Positions 15,600-24,071 are shown, numbered from the stretch's first letter. The stretch is DNA of 24,121 nt from Psychrobacter sp. UBA5136 (GCF_002414005.1 NZ_DHYG01000032.1:1-24121); one strand, 5' to 3'. Translations and numbers: made by a program. Notes: generated by a model from the letters alone, not told the origin.

Positions 15600-16766
15600 A
15601 TGCGCGAATACAACTTATTTACCTCAGAATCTGTGAGCGAAGGCCATCCTGATAAAATGGCTGACCAGATATCAGACGCTATTCTTGATGCTATTTTACG
15701 TGAAGATTTACACGCGCGCGTGGCGTGCGAAACCTTGGTTAAAACTGGCGCGGTCATCTTGGCAGGTGAAGTCACCACGACTGCCAATATCGATGTAGAA
15801 CGTATCGTTCGTGATACGGTAAATGGTATCGGTTATCATCACTCAGATTTGGGTTTTGATGGCGAAACGTGCGCCGTTATTAATATGCTGGGTAAACAGT
15901 CTCCTGAAATCGCTCAAGGCGTCGATCGTAGCAGCCCTGAAGAACAAGGCGCAGGCGACCAAGGCTTGATGTTTGGTTATGCCAGTAATGAGACTGAAGT
16001 GCTGATGCCAGCGCCTATCGAGTACGCGCACCGCTTGATGGAGCGTCAATCTGAGCTGCGCCGCGCAGGTGAGTTGCCTTGGCTGCGTCCCGATGCCAAA
16101 GCACAAGTGACTCTCAAATACGACGGTAATAAACCGATTGCCATTGATGCCGTGGTGTTATCCACGCAGCATGATCCTAGTATCTCGCAAACAGATCTGC
16201 AAGAAGCAGTGATGGAATCGATTATTAAGCAAGTACTGCCAGCGGAATTATTACATGCAGGTACACGCTATCATATCAATCCAACTGGTAAATTTGTCAT
16301 CGGCGGTCCTGTCGGTGATGCGGGTCTTACAGGCCGCAAAATTATCGTTGATACTTACGGCGGCATGGCGCGTCATGGCGGCGGTGCTTTTAGTGGTAAA
16401 GATCCTTCAAAAGTGGATCGCAGCGCTGCTTATGCGGTGCGTTATGTGGCTAAAAACATCGTTGCTGCCGGTATTGCCGATCGCTGTGAAGTTCAAGTCA
16501 GTTACGCCATTGGCGTTGCTGAACCAACTTCGATTTCGATTAACACTTTTGGCACTAACAAAATCAGCAATGATGAAATCATTAGCTTGATTCGTACCCA
16601 TTTTGACCTGCGTCCTTATGGTATCACGCGTATGCTAAATTTATTGCAGCCGATGTATCAGCAAACCTCGACGTTCGGTCACTTCGGTCGCCAAGGTTCT
16701 GAAACGGCCTTTACGTGGGAAAAAACAGACAAAGCCGAAGTCTTAAAAGCGGACGCTGGCTTATAA
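15600..16766 (+). CDS. metK: S-adenosylmethionine synthetase
   Basis: Makes S-adenosylmethionine from methionine and ATP, releasing phosphate and pyrophosphate. The cytoplasmic enzyme is usually a tetramer. The length of 388 residues is normal. Signature motifs are SEGHPDK (13-19), GAGDQGLMFGYA (117-128), and the phosphate-binding GGGAFSGKDPSKVDRS loop near 260-275. The ATG at 15600 agrees with the conserved N-terminus (EYNLFTSESVSEGHPDK), although the ribosome site is weak. A 12-bp perfect palindrome GGCTTATAAGCC (16758-16769) spans the stop codon. Confidence 0.98.
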   Translation: MREYNLFTSESVSEGHPDKMADQISDAILDAILREDLHARVACETLVKTGAVILAGEVTTTANIDVERIVRDTVNGIGYHHSDLGFDGETCAVINMLGKQSPEIAQGVDRSSPEEQGAGDQGLMFGYASNETEVLMPAPIEYAHRLMERQSELRRAGELPWLRPDAKAQVTLKYDGNKPIAIDAVVLSTQHDPSISQTDLQEAVMESIIKQVLPAELLHAGTRYHINPTGKFVIGGPVGDAGLTGRKIIVDTYGGMARHGGGAFSGKDPSKVDRSAAYAVRYVAKNIVAAGIADRCEVQVSYAIGVAEPTSISINTFGTNKISNDEIISLIRTHFDLRPYGITRMLNLLQPMYQQTSTFGHFGRQGSETAFTWEKTDKAEVLKADAGL

Positions 16767-16903
16767 GCCTAGCATGCGACTTTTTACGCATTAGACTTTT
16801 TACTATGTTAATCAGTCTTTGAATTTAGCGGGTTTTTAGATTTGTTAAGTTTATAGACTGCCGTGATACCTTTAAATTTACCTAACATTATTAGGAGTAG
16901 CTT

Positions 16904-17296
16904 ATGTCTCAAGACAATATGCCAAACAATGCTCTAAACGACGCGCAAAACGCTGTCCAAAATGACGAATTCGACGCTGCTCTTGAAATCACCCCTGAGA
17001 TGCAAGCCTTTTATCAGCGTGCCGATGCGATTATTGGGCTTGCAAATAGCCAATTAGGTCCCGACGCCCATTCAGGTCAAGTCGGCGCGTCACTGCTTTA
17101 TGCTGCGGCTCGCTATAGCGCCTCAGTTGCCTCGATTGGCTTTGTCAAAGGTGATGATTTCGCCAAAGAAAAAGATGACATCGTTGAGTTTTATACCAAA
17201 CAATATCGTCAAATGCTAAGCGATAACTTAACAGATTACGCACAAAACTTTGATAAATATGTGCAGCTTAATAAAGAGGATAAGCCTGCCAAATAA
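16904..17296 (+). CDS. DUF3144 protein
   Basis: Protein of 130 residues. The family signature is clear: FYQRADAIIGLANSQ (about 36-50), then GASLLYAAARYSASVAS (about 61-77) and a helical C-terminus with FYTKQYRQML. DUF3144 proteins are small, soluble and uncharacterised. Residues 1-30 are Asn/Asp/Ala-rich and likely flexible. AGGAG lies 6 nt before the ATG, a strong ribosome site. It is followed by a strong terminator and probably forms its own unit, 137 bp after metK. Confidence 0.85.
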   Translation: MSQDNMPNNALNDAQNAVQNDEFDAALEITPEMQAFYQRADAIIGLANSQLGPDAHSGQVGASLLYAAARYSASVASIGFVKGDDFAKEKDDIVEFYTKQYRQMLSDNLTDYAQNFDKYVQLNKEDKPAK

Positions 17297-17324
17297 GTAT
17301 TTTAGGTTTTAGATTCTTTAGAAA

Positions 17325-17348
17325 ATTTCTTAAATCTGGTTAAGAAAT
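17325..17348 (+). repeat. Inverted repeat just before the DUF3144 terminator
   Basis: ATTTCTTAA (17325-17333) and TTAAGAAAT (17340-17348) form a 9-bp AT-rich stem with a 6-nt loop, 9 bp before the main terminator stem. It may protect the 3' end of the transcript. Confidence 0.4.
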
Positions 17349-17356
17349 CACGTTAC

Positions 17357-17390
17357 AAAACCCAAGCTTTAGAGGCTTGGGTTTTTTGTT
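17357..17390 (+). terminator. Intrinsic terminator after the DUF3144 gene
   Basis: AAAACCCAAGC (17357-17367) pairs with GCTTGGGTTTT (17375-17385) around a 7-nt loop. The descending arm runs into six T. This is a strong plus-strand terminator about 60 bp after the DUF3144 stop. Confidence 0.88.
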
Positions 17391-17533
17391 TCTCTATTAT
17401 TATCCCTTACTTAACATTCATCATATCAAATGCTTGTTATCAAATATCTGCCGTAAAAGCACTCATTTGCTTTTTGTCAAAAATTGGCGTTTAATGCAAA
17501 ATAAATGACAACAACGATATAAGGATATTCATC

Positions 17534-17887
17534 ATGAGCGTTCTTCCTCAATCACCGCTAGCTCTCCTAAAAACCTCTATTCGTAAACTTTCAGTTGCCA
17601 TAACCTGTACGATTGCCTTAGCGGGTTGCAGCAATATCAACAATACCACTGTGTCTGATAGCACGCCCATTCAGCCGCCGACTTCTCATACCAGCCAGCC
17701 GCCAAAAGGCACCGTTGCTCAGTGTCCAACCTTTGACCCTGAAAAAACCATGTGCACCGCGCAATACGATCCCGTTTGCGTAAAAACAAAAGTAGGTTCA
17801 CTGATAAGTTATCGCACGGCGGGCAATGCCTGCTCAGCTTGTAGCACACCTGAAGCTGTCAGTTATGTGAAAGGTGAATGTTTATAA
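17534..17887 (+). CDS. Small Kazal-like lipoprotein
   Basis: Protein of 117 residues with a signal peptide ending in the lipobox ALAGC (lipidated Cys32), then a Thr/Pro/Ser-rich tether (33-60). The C-terminal domain has six further cysteines: Cys64, 74, 82, 100, 103 and 116. The pattern MCTAQYDPVCV, then a Tyr-containing stretch, NACSAC and a final GEC, resembles Kazal-type protease inhibitor domains (CTxxYDPVCG...NxCxAxC...GxC). The loop after PVC lacks the usual Gly-Asp/Asn-Gly-x-Thr-Tyr and is longer. It may be a periplasmic or surface protease inhibitor or a structural relative. AAGGA lies 8 nt before the ATG. A terminator follows 60 bp after the stop. Confidence 0.75.
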   Translation: MSVLPQSPLALLKTSIRKLSVAITCTIALAGCSNINNTTVSDSTPIQPPTSHTSQPPKGTVAQCPTFDPEKTMCTAQYDPVCVKTKVGSLISYRTAGNACSACSTPEAVSYVKGECL

Positions 17888-17945
17888 TGACAGCGCTGAC
17901 GCTACAACAATGTCTTTAAACCTACTAAGCGGTTAAACGCCCATA

Positions 17946-17975
17946 AAAAATCCCAGCTTATGAACTGGGATTTTT
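17946..17975. terminator. Bidirectional intrinsic terminator
   Basis: AAAAATCCCAG (17946-17956) and CTGGGATTTTT (17965-17975) form a perfect 11-bp stem with an 8-nt loop and A/T runs at both edges. It serves the lipoprotein gene on plus and the convergent BCCT transporter on minus. Confidence 0.88.
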
Positions 17976-18040
17976 CACATTATTGACTATTAACGTTTTG
18001 CAGAAAATTAAATTTTTAAGTTTTCTAGGCAACTAAACAA

Positions 18041-19696
18041 CTACTCATCAATTTTCTTAATGCTCGGCGGTCCCGTTAATAACGCTTCATCGCGGAACTC
18101 ATTTGCCGAATTATGCTCAGCTGATTCTTCGGTGATAAACCACTGCTGATTACGATAAAGAATCAATCTATCACGGCTCAAACCACGCAGTAATGAATAC
18201 ATCATAATGACGATGACCACCGCAAAGGGAAAGCCCGAGACGATAGATGCAGCCTGCAATGCACTCAAGCCGCCTGCTGCTAATAACACCGCTGCGATAA
18301 CGCCTTCTGTACCCGCCCAAAATAAGCGCTGTATTTTTGGTGGATTGGTATCACCGCCCGAGGTCAGCATGTCAATAACGAAACTGGCCGAATCTGATGA
18401 CGTGACAAACCAAAGGACAATCATGACCACAATCAACATATTTAGTGCTGATGTGAGAGGAAAAGACTCCATCAACTTAAAGATTGCGCTGCCCGTATCT
18501 GCTCTGACCGCTTCAATTAAACCAGGACTGGCGACATTCGGGTCGACAGCTGCCATCAACTCCATATGTACAGCGGAGCCGCCAAACGCAGTGAACCATA
18601 AGAACAAAATGGTAATAGGAATGAATAACACCCCTAAGATAAACTCGCGAATGGTACGACCGCGAGAAATACGCGCAACGAATACGCCAACGAAAGGCGA
18701 CCAGCTAATCCACCATGCCCAGTAGAAAATCGTCCACGACGACTGCCAGTTTTCTTCGCCGTTATAAGATTCAGTCCAAGTTCCTAACGGTATAACTTGA
18801 TACAGATAGTTACCAATATTTTCGACAAAACTATTAAAAATAAACTGCGTAGGGCCTAAGATAATCACAAAGCTGAGTAATACGACGGTGAAAAATATAT
18901 TAATATTACTGAGGCGCTTAATACCTTTATCCAGCCCCATAAATAGTGACAGCGCTGCAAGCATAGTAATAAAAGCAATCAAAATGATCTGCACAGTGAT
19001 GTTATTAGGAATACCAAATAACGTCTCAAGACCAGAGTTGATTTGCAATACGCCAAGGCCTAAAGTGGTGACCACCCCAAACATGGTGCCAAATACCGCC
19101 AACGTATCAACAGTGTGTCCCATTGGCCCATAGATTTTTTTACCAATTAACGGATACAAGGTTGAGCGAATGGCCAACGGCAATCCCACTCGATAGTGGA
19201 AATAGGCCAATGACAGCGCAACCATGCCGTAAACCGCCCAAACGTGTAAACCATAATGCAAAAACGAGATGTTCATTGCTTGTTTAGCAGCAGCAATTGT
19301 CTCAGCCTCGCCCAATGGTGGCGCCATAAAATGATAGAGCGGCTCAGCCGTACCCCAATAGAGCAAGCCAATACCGATACCCGCTGAAAATAACATGCCT
19401 ATCCAAGAAACGAGATTATACTCTGGCTCCTCGGTTTGATGACCAAGCCTAATATCACCATAGCGGCTTAGAATCATGTAAATACTCATGACCAGCACTA
19501 GATTGACGACGACGATAAAAAACCAACCAAAGCGTACAGACACAAATGCCTTTGCTTGACCGAAGACTTCGCTCGCCAGCTCATTAAAGAGAGCGCCAAA
19601 TATAATAAACGCAAGAATTAACAGCGCAGAAGTTAAAAACACAGGTCTACTTACCCGCGGAAAAGGGCCCAATCGGCCAACTTTAACGTGATCCAT
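18041..19696 (-). CDS. BCCT family transporter (betaine/choline/carnitine)
   Basis: Secondary transporter of 551 residues with about 12 membrane segments. It takes up quaternary-ammonium compounds such as glycine betaine or choline, usually for osmoprotection. The family glycine motif AGIGIGLLYWGTAEP lies at 105-119. The Trp-rich substrate box WTIFYWAWWISW lies at 321-332, followed by SPFVGVFVARISRGRT. The segment TSSDSASF is at 432-439. The reading GIGIG rather than GMGIG at the glycine motif leaves choline versus betaine open. The C-terminal tail (about 503-551) is short and hydrophilic, so osmosensing by a long tail as in BetP is less likely. The ribosome site is weak (GAG 8 nt before the ATG). 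A strong terminator-like hairpin lies about 90 nt upstream of the start on the same strand. Confidence 0.92.
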   Translation of the reverse strand: MDHVKVGRLGPFPRVSRPVFLTSALLILAFIIFGALFNELASEVFGQAKAFVSVRFGWFFIVVVNLVLVMSIYMILSRYGDIRLGHQTEEPEYNLVSWIGMLFSAGIGIGLLYWGTAEPLYHFMAPPLGEAETIAAAKQAMNISFLHYGLHVWAVYGMVALSLAYFHYRVGLPLAIRSTLYPLIGKKIYGPMGHTVDTLAVFGTMFGVVTTLGLGVLQINSGLETLFGIPNNITVQIILIAFITMLAALSLFMGLDKGIKRLSNINIFFTVVLLSFVIILGPTQFIFNSFVENIGNYLYQVIPLGTWTESYNGEENWQSSWTIFYWAWWISWSPFVGVFVARISRGRTIREFILGVLFIPITILFLWFTAFGGSAVHMELMAAVDPNVASPGLIEAVRADTGSAIFKLMESFPLTSALNMLIVVMIVLWFVTSSDSASFVIDMLTSGGDTNPPKIQRLFWAGTEGVIAAVLLAAGGLSALQAASIVSGFPFAVVIVIMMYSLLRGLSRDRLILYRNQQWFITEESAEHNSANEFRDEALLTGPPSIKKIDE

Positions 19697-19785
19697 TCAG
19701 TTGTCTCAATTTTTTAGGACGCTAACCTTAACAAGATATTTACAAACTATCAAATCGGGCCAGTCATCTGTTCATGATAAAAATG

Positions 19786-19821
19786 AAAAAATCCTAAGAC
19801 AACGATGCATCTTAGGATTTT
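19786..19821 (-). terminator. Strong minus-strand terminator upstream of the BCCT gene
   Basis: On minus, AAAATCCTAAGA (19821-19810) pairs with TCTTAGGATTTT (19799-19788), a perfect 12-bp stem with a 10-nt loop, continued by a run of T to 19786. clpB already has its own terminator 325 bp earlier. This one therefore ends either a separate small transcript or a leader of the BCCT mRNA. Confidence 0.75.
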
Positions 19822-19892
19822 AAATGACAATTAGGTTATTGTTTTTTTAAGTAAAATTCGTATAAGCAAATTTAGTGACTAAGGCGCGTTGT

Positions 19893-19962
19893 CTATTCAC
19901 AGATATGACCAAACAAAGAGCAATAAAGAGCAACACAGAAGAGGCACCGATATTTCATCCAT
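19893..19962 (-). other. Overlapping hydrophobic mini-ORFs (21 aa each), speculative
   Basis: ATG at 19962-19960 opens a 21-codon frame ending TGA at 19899-19897: MDEISV, then a hydrophobic stretch of about 15 residues. TAAGG lies 9 nt before this ATG. A second ATG at 19958-19956 in another frame also gives 21 codons, beginning MKYR and hydrophobic, ending TAG at 19895-19893. Such short frames occur by chance. The ribosome-site spacing and the downstream terminator are the only support. Confidence 0.2.
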
Positions 19963-20145
19963 CCACTGCAACCTTAGTATTAAACCTTAGTGTTAAATAA
20001 AGCTACCTTAACAAACCAAGCCTTAATTATCAATTCACGGCAAAGCGAGCTTAATCGGACGTTTTGTTTACGCGCTTTATAAATGCTTATCGGTGAAGGG
20101 AATAGCACGGGCGTCTATGCTCCAAACGGTAAATAATAATAACGC

Positions 20146-20196
20146 AAAAAAAACCCCTTACTTGCTCATATAAATAATAGGCACATAAGGGGTTTT
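20146..20196 (-). terminator. clpB intrinsic terminator
   Basis: On minus, AAAACCCCTTA (20196-20186) pairs with TAAGGGGTTTT (20160-20150), an 11-bp stem with a 25-nt loop, followed by a run of eight T (20153-20146). It lies about 60 bp after the clpB stop. An outer 8-bp pair, AAACGGTA (20124-20131) and TACCGTTT (20206-20213), flanks the element. Confidence 0.8.
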
Positions 20197-20257
20197 CAGG
20201 CTTTCTACCGTTTAGCAGATGACATTTAACCAATAAAGGATAAAACGAACACTTACT

Positions 20258-22855
20258 TTAGCTCATTCTAAGCTTATCAAAGGTCAACTCATCATCAGCG
20301 CCGACATCGATTTTGATGATATCGCCTGGAACAAAATCACCAGCCAGTAGTTTTAATGACAATGGGTTTTCGATCTCTTGCTGGATAGCACGTTTTAGCG
20401 GACGCGCGCCATACACAGGATCATAACCCACTGCGACCAGTTTATTCATCGCATCTGCCGATAGTTCGATATCCATCTCACGCTCTCTAACACGCTGACG
20501 CAAGCGATCCAATTGAATGTCGGCAATACCAGCCATCTGCGACATGCCAAGCGGATGGAAGACCACAATCTCATCAATACGGTTGACGAATTCTGGGCGG
20601 AAATGCTGCCCAACCGACTCCATGACCTCCGCTTTGATATCCTCGTAGCTCTCACCGACCATTTCTTGGATTTTATGCGAGCCCAAGTTACTGGTCATGA
20701 TGATAACGGTATTTTTAAAGTCTACCACGCGGCCTTGCGAATCGGTCAAACGACCGTCGTCTAGCACTTGTAGCAAAATATTAAACACGTCAGGATGGGC
20801 TTTTTCGACCTCATCAAACAATATCACGCTATAAGGCTTACGGCGTACCGCTTCGGTCAACGTACCGCCTTCTTCATAACCAACATAGCCTGGAGGCGCA
20901 CCCACCAAACGACTGACGCTGTGCTTCTCCATGTACTCACTCATGTCGATACGGACAATCGCGTCCTCACTATCAAACAAAAAGTTCGCCAGTGATTTGG
21001 TCAACTCAGTTTTACCGACACCCGTTGGTCCAAGGAACAAGAATGACCCAGAAGGACGATTCGGATCCGACAAACCAGCACGGCTACGACGCACCGCATT
21101 TGCTACTGCTTCGACCGCTTCATCTTGGCCAATGACGCGCTCGTGGAGTTTTTCTTCCATCGCCAGCATTTTATCACGCTCGCCTTGCATCATTTTACTG
21201 ACTGGAATACCAGTCGCTGCGGCAACGACTTCGGCAATTTCGTTATCCGTGACTTTAGTACGCAATAGCTTGCCGCCCAATGCGTCCTCTGCCTGCTCTT
21301 TTTGCTCTGCCAAATCAGATTCAGCGATACGGCGCTCTAGCTGCGGAATGGTTTCGTACTGCAGCTTACTCATGGTTTCATAATCGCCTTCACGGCTGGC
21401 TTTGTCATAAGCAATACGTGCTTTATCCAGCTCGTCTTTTAGCTGCTGACTGCCTTTAACGAGCGCTTTTTCTGCTTGCCAAATCTCATTAAGATCAGCG
21501 TATTCTTTTTCTAACTCTTCGATTTGGCTATCAAGCACTTTACGCTCGGCTTGCGCGCCAGCATCTTCTTCATTTTTGAGCACTTCGCGCTGCATTTTAA
21601 GCTGAATCAAACGGCTATCAAGCTTACCTAAGGCTTCAGGTTTACTGTCCATCTCCATCCGCAGACGACTCGCTGCTTCGTCGATTAAATCAATCGCTTT
21701 ATCCGGCAATTTGCGATCGGTAATATAACGATGGCTCATGCGCGCTGCCGCAATAATCGCGCTGTCTTGAATATCGACACCGTGATGCAGCTCATAGCGC
21801 TCTTTTAGACCACGCAAAATCGCAATAGTATCTTCGACCGTTGGCTCATCGACCAGCACTTTTTGGAAACGACGCTCAAGCGCGGCATCTTTTTCGATGT
21901 ATTGGCGATACTCATCCAATGTCGTCGCACCAACGCAGTGCAGCTCACCACGTGCAAGCGCAGGTTTTAACATGTTACCTGCGTCCATCGCACCCTCTGA
22001 CTTACCAGCACCGACCATGGTATGCAGCTCATCGATAAATAAGATGACGTTGCCTTCTTGTTTTGCCAAATCACTAAGCACCGCTTTGAGGCGCTCTTCA
22101 AACTCACCGCGGAATTTTGCCCCCGCAATCAGTGCGCCTAAATCAAGCGACAACACTTCTTTATTACGAAGCCCTTCTGGTACATCCTTTTGGATGATTT
22201 TTTGCGCCAAGCCTTCAACGATGGCGGTTTTACCAACACCCGGCTCACCGATAAGCACAGGGTTATTTTTGGTACGGCGCGAGAGCACCTGAATGGTACG
22301 GCGAATTTCTTCATCACGACCAATCACCGGATCAAGCTTACCTTGTTCCGCACGTTCAGTTAAATTAATGGTATATTTATTCAGCGCATCACGCTGATCT
22401 TCAGCATTTTGATTGTTCACCGTTTCATCACCGCGCAGTTTCTCAATGACCGCTTTTAATTTAGTTGCCGTCACGCCAGCATTTTCAAATATCTTTTTGG
22501 TGTCGCCTTGTTCAGCAAGCGCTAGCAGCACCCATTCAGTGGCGATAAAATCATCACCTTCTTTTTGCGCTTGGCGATCGGCCAAATTTAAAATCTTCAC
22601 CGAATTTGGGTTTAAATTAACCTCGCCTGTCGGCTCGCTAATCGTTGCTTGATTGTCGAGCGCCTTTGCCACGCCATTTTTTAGCGCAGGAATAGACGCG
22701 CCCGCTTGCTGGCAGATAGATAAGTTAGACTCATCTTGCAGGAGTACGGCAAGCAAATGCACAGGATCTATCCCTGTATGGTCACGCCCCAGCGCCAGAC
22801 TTTGGGCTTCAGAGATAGCTGATTGCAGCTTTTGGGTAAATTTTTCGAACCTCAT
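20258..22855 (-). CDS. clpB: ATP-dependent disaggregase ClpB
   Basis: Hsp100 chaperone of 865 residues (E. coli 857) that works with DnaK/DnaJ/GrpE to extract polypeptides from aggregates. The Clp N-domain is at 1-145. NBD1 has Walker A GEPGVGKT (203-210) and Walker B ILFIDE (271-276). The coiled-coil M domain at about 405-525 marks ClpB and separates it from ClpA. NBD2 has GPTGVGKT (609-616), the pore loop GYVGY (656-660) and Walker B VILFDE (677-682). The C-terminal D2-small domain contains GARPLKRAIQ (816-825). The ATG at 22853-22855 has AAGGA about 8 nt upstream. A heat-shock-type promoter lies about 97 nt upstream and a terminator follows, so it is probably monocistronic. Confidence 0.98.
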   Translation of the reverse strand: MRFEKFTQKLQSAISEAQSLALGRDHTGIDPVHLLAVLLQDESNLSICQQAGASIPALKNGVAKALDNQATISEPTGEVNLNPNSVKILNLADRQAQKEGDDFIATEWVLLALAEQGDTKKIFENAGVTATKLKAVIEKLRGDETVNNQNAEDQRDALNKYTINLTERAEQGKLDPVIGRDEEIRRTIQVLSRRTKNNPVLIGEPGVGKTAIVEGLAQKIIQKDVPEGLRNKEVLSLDLGALIAGAKFRGEFEERLKAVLSDLAKQEGNVILFIDELHTMVGAGKSEGAMDAGNMLKPALARGELHCVGATTLDEYRQYIEKDAALERRFQKVLVDEPTVEDTIAILRGLKERYELHHGVDIQDSAIIAAARMSHRYITDRKLPDKAIDLIDEAASRLRMEMDSKPEALGKLDSRLIQLKMQREVLKNEEDAGAQAERKVLDSQIEELEKEYADLNEIWQAEKALVKGSQQLKDELDKARIAYDKASREGDYETMSKLQYETIPQLERRIAESDLAEQKEQAEDALGGKLLRTKVTDNEIAEVVAAATGIPVSKMMQGERDKMLAMEEKLHERVIGQDEAVEAVANAVRRSRAGLSDPNRPSGSFLFLGPTGVGKTELTKSLANFLFDSEDAIVRIDMSEYMEKHSVSRLVGAPPGYVGYEEGGTLTEAVRRKPYSVILFDEVEKAHPDVFNILLQVLDDGRLTDSQGRVVDFKNTVIIMTSNLGSHKIQEMVGESYEDIKAEVMESVGQHFRPEFVNRIDEIVVFHPLGMSQMAGIADIQLDRLRQRVREREMDIELSADAMNKLVAVGYDPVYGARPLKRAIQQEIENPLSLKLLAGDFVPGDIIKIDVGADDELTFDKLRMS

Positions 22856-23294
22856 ACTTGTGTCCTTTTATAATTAGTAGCAGTGTATATCTGATAGTAG
22901 CCGCGGTTTTTTATAAGTTTTAAACGTTACCGCACGCTTTTCGTTGTTATCTATATAGGGTTTAAGAAGTGATATTTCAATGTCAATTTAACCGTTGTCA
23001 ATAGCCTTTAATGACTTGTTAGTGTCAGCCTTTATAAATCATGACGGCGCAGAATTATAACCTTGGAAAAATAAACCTTACTCATAACAATGATATCAAG
23101 CATACTCCATTAATAGTTATACAGATGCATTATTTCAAGGATACAAATTAAAGAAAAAGAAAAAATGACATAGCTTTTGCTTCTTTCAATCGAGGATAAA
23201 TAAATAAAACCCTCCTGATAAGTGAGCAAAAAACCATGCCACGTATGTATAAACTATGAAAAAATCTTAAAGCTTCACCGCAAAGGTTTAAAAT
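22856..23294. other. 439-bp gap upstream of clpB
   Basis: It contains the clpB promoter region (22953-22980) and two exact TTGACA words on minus just upstream of it. Also present are two copies of AGCCTTTA (23003-23010 and 23027-23034) and an A/G-rich stretch around 23150-23166. No convincing gene, and no clear terminator for the SDR gene that ends at 23295, was found. Confidence 0.4.
22953..22980 (-). promoter_or_regulatory. clpB heat-shock (sigma-32-like) promoter, overlapping a sigma-70-like one
   Basis: On minus, TTGAAA (22980-22975), a 14-bp spacer, then CCCTATAT (22960-22953) match the sigma-32 pattern CTTGAA-N13/14-CCCCATNT apart from one base in the C run. The same TTGAAA with TATATA 17 bp away also fits sigma-70. 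The position about 97 nt before the clpB start and the gene's identity support heat-shock control. Confidence 0.6.
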
Positions 23295-24071
23295 CTACAC
23301 CATACGAATTGCGCCATCTAAGCGAATGACTTCCCCATTTAAGTAAGCATTATCAATGATATGCATGACCAGCTTGGCAAACTCATTTGGGTTGCCCAAA
23401 CGCTTAGGATACGGTACGCCTGCCTCCAACTGCTCGCGCGCTTTTTCAGGGATGGCCTCCATCATCGGCGTGGCAAAAACGCCCGGTGCAATGGTCATGA
23501 CGCGAATACCATGACGCGCCAGCTCACGCGCTAGCGGTAAAGTTAAACCAACGACGCCCGCCTTAGATGACGAGTAGCTGGCTTGCCCGACTTGTCCATC
23601 AAAAGCTGCAATAGAGGCAGTATTAATAATAATACCGTTATCAGCATTTTGCTCACTTGCGCCATTAGCTACGCGCTTAGCGATACTGGCGGCGACCAAA
23701 CGCGCGACGTTAAAAGAACCAACAAGATTGATATTAACGCCGCGACTAAAAGCCTCAAGATCCGCTGGATTGTTTTCGCGGTCTAAAAGCTTTTGCACGA
23801 CCGCAATGCCCGCGCAATTAATGGAACCTTGCAAACCGCCAAATGCTTTTTCAGCCATCTCAACAGCCGCTTGCACCTCATCGGCGCTGGTTACATCACA
23901 GCGTACAAAGCGTACATGGTCACCCAGTTCATCGACCAAAGCTTGCCCAGTTGTTTCATTCAAATCAGCGATAACCGCTTTGCCGCCTTGATTTACGATA
24001 GCGCGAACCACGGATTCACCCAGACCCGACGCGCCGCCGGTGACCAAAAAGCTGTGTTGTTCCATTTGCAT
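23295..24071 (-). CDS. SDR, type II 3-hydroxyacyl-CoA dehydrogenase-like
   Basis: SDR of 258 residues resembling HSD10/type II 3-hydroxyacyl-CoA dehydrogenase, which oxidises 3-hydroxyacyl-CoA with NAD+ in beta-oxidation or branched-chain degradation. Motifs: TGGASGLG at 11-18, Asp36 (NAD preference), Asn115, Ser153, Tyr166 and Lys170 (YSSSK). The usual NNAG is INCAG at 84-88, as in this subgroup. The segment APGVFATPMMEAIPEK and the C-terminal LNGEVIRLDGAIRM are also characteristic. AAAGGA lies before the ATG at 24069-24071. Upstream genes of its operon, if any, lie beyond the window. It differs clearly from the two SDRs at the other end of the window. Confidence 0.88.
   Translation of the reverse strand: MQMEQHSFLVTGGASGLGESVVRAIVNQGGKAVIADLNETTGQALVDELGDHVRFVRCDVTSADEVQAAVEMAEKAFGGLQGSINCAGIAVVQKLLDRENNPADLEAFSRGVNINLVGSFNVARLVAASIAKRVANGASEQNADNGIIINTASIAAFDGQVGQASYSSSKAGVVGLTLPLARELARHGIRVMTIAPGVFATPMMEAIPEKAREQLEAGVPYPKRLGNPNEFAKLVMHIIDNAYLNGEVIRLDGAIRMV

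Larger units (their letters stand above)
19697..20257. other. 561-bp gap between clpB and the BCCT gene
   Basis: No conventional gene is here. It holds two minus-strand terminators (20146-20196 for clpB, and 19786-19821) and between them about 320 bp with tandem short repeats: ACCTTAGT at 19972 and 19984, and AAAGAGCAA twice at about 19915-19935. Overlapping 21-residue mini-ORFs read on the minus strand. A possible promoter has TTGATA (20033-20028) and TAAGGT (20010-20005), 17 bp apart. It is a candidate small-RNA or small-peptide unit. Confidence 0.5.

Noticed and set aside
16255..16590. 111-residue reading frame inside metK
   Set aside because: It overlaps a certain gene on the same strand in another frame and has no recognisable domain or ribosome site.
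16758..16803. Palindrome over the metK stop and repeated GACTTTTTAC as a terminator
   Set aside because: The palindrome has no loop and the T stretches follow a weak 5-bp stem; not convincing as an intrinsic terminator.
20931..22292. Long plus-strand frames opposite clpB
   Set aside because: Antisense shadows of a well-conserved coding region; Ser/Pro-rich composition typical of such shadows.
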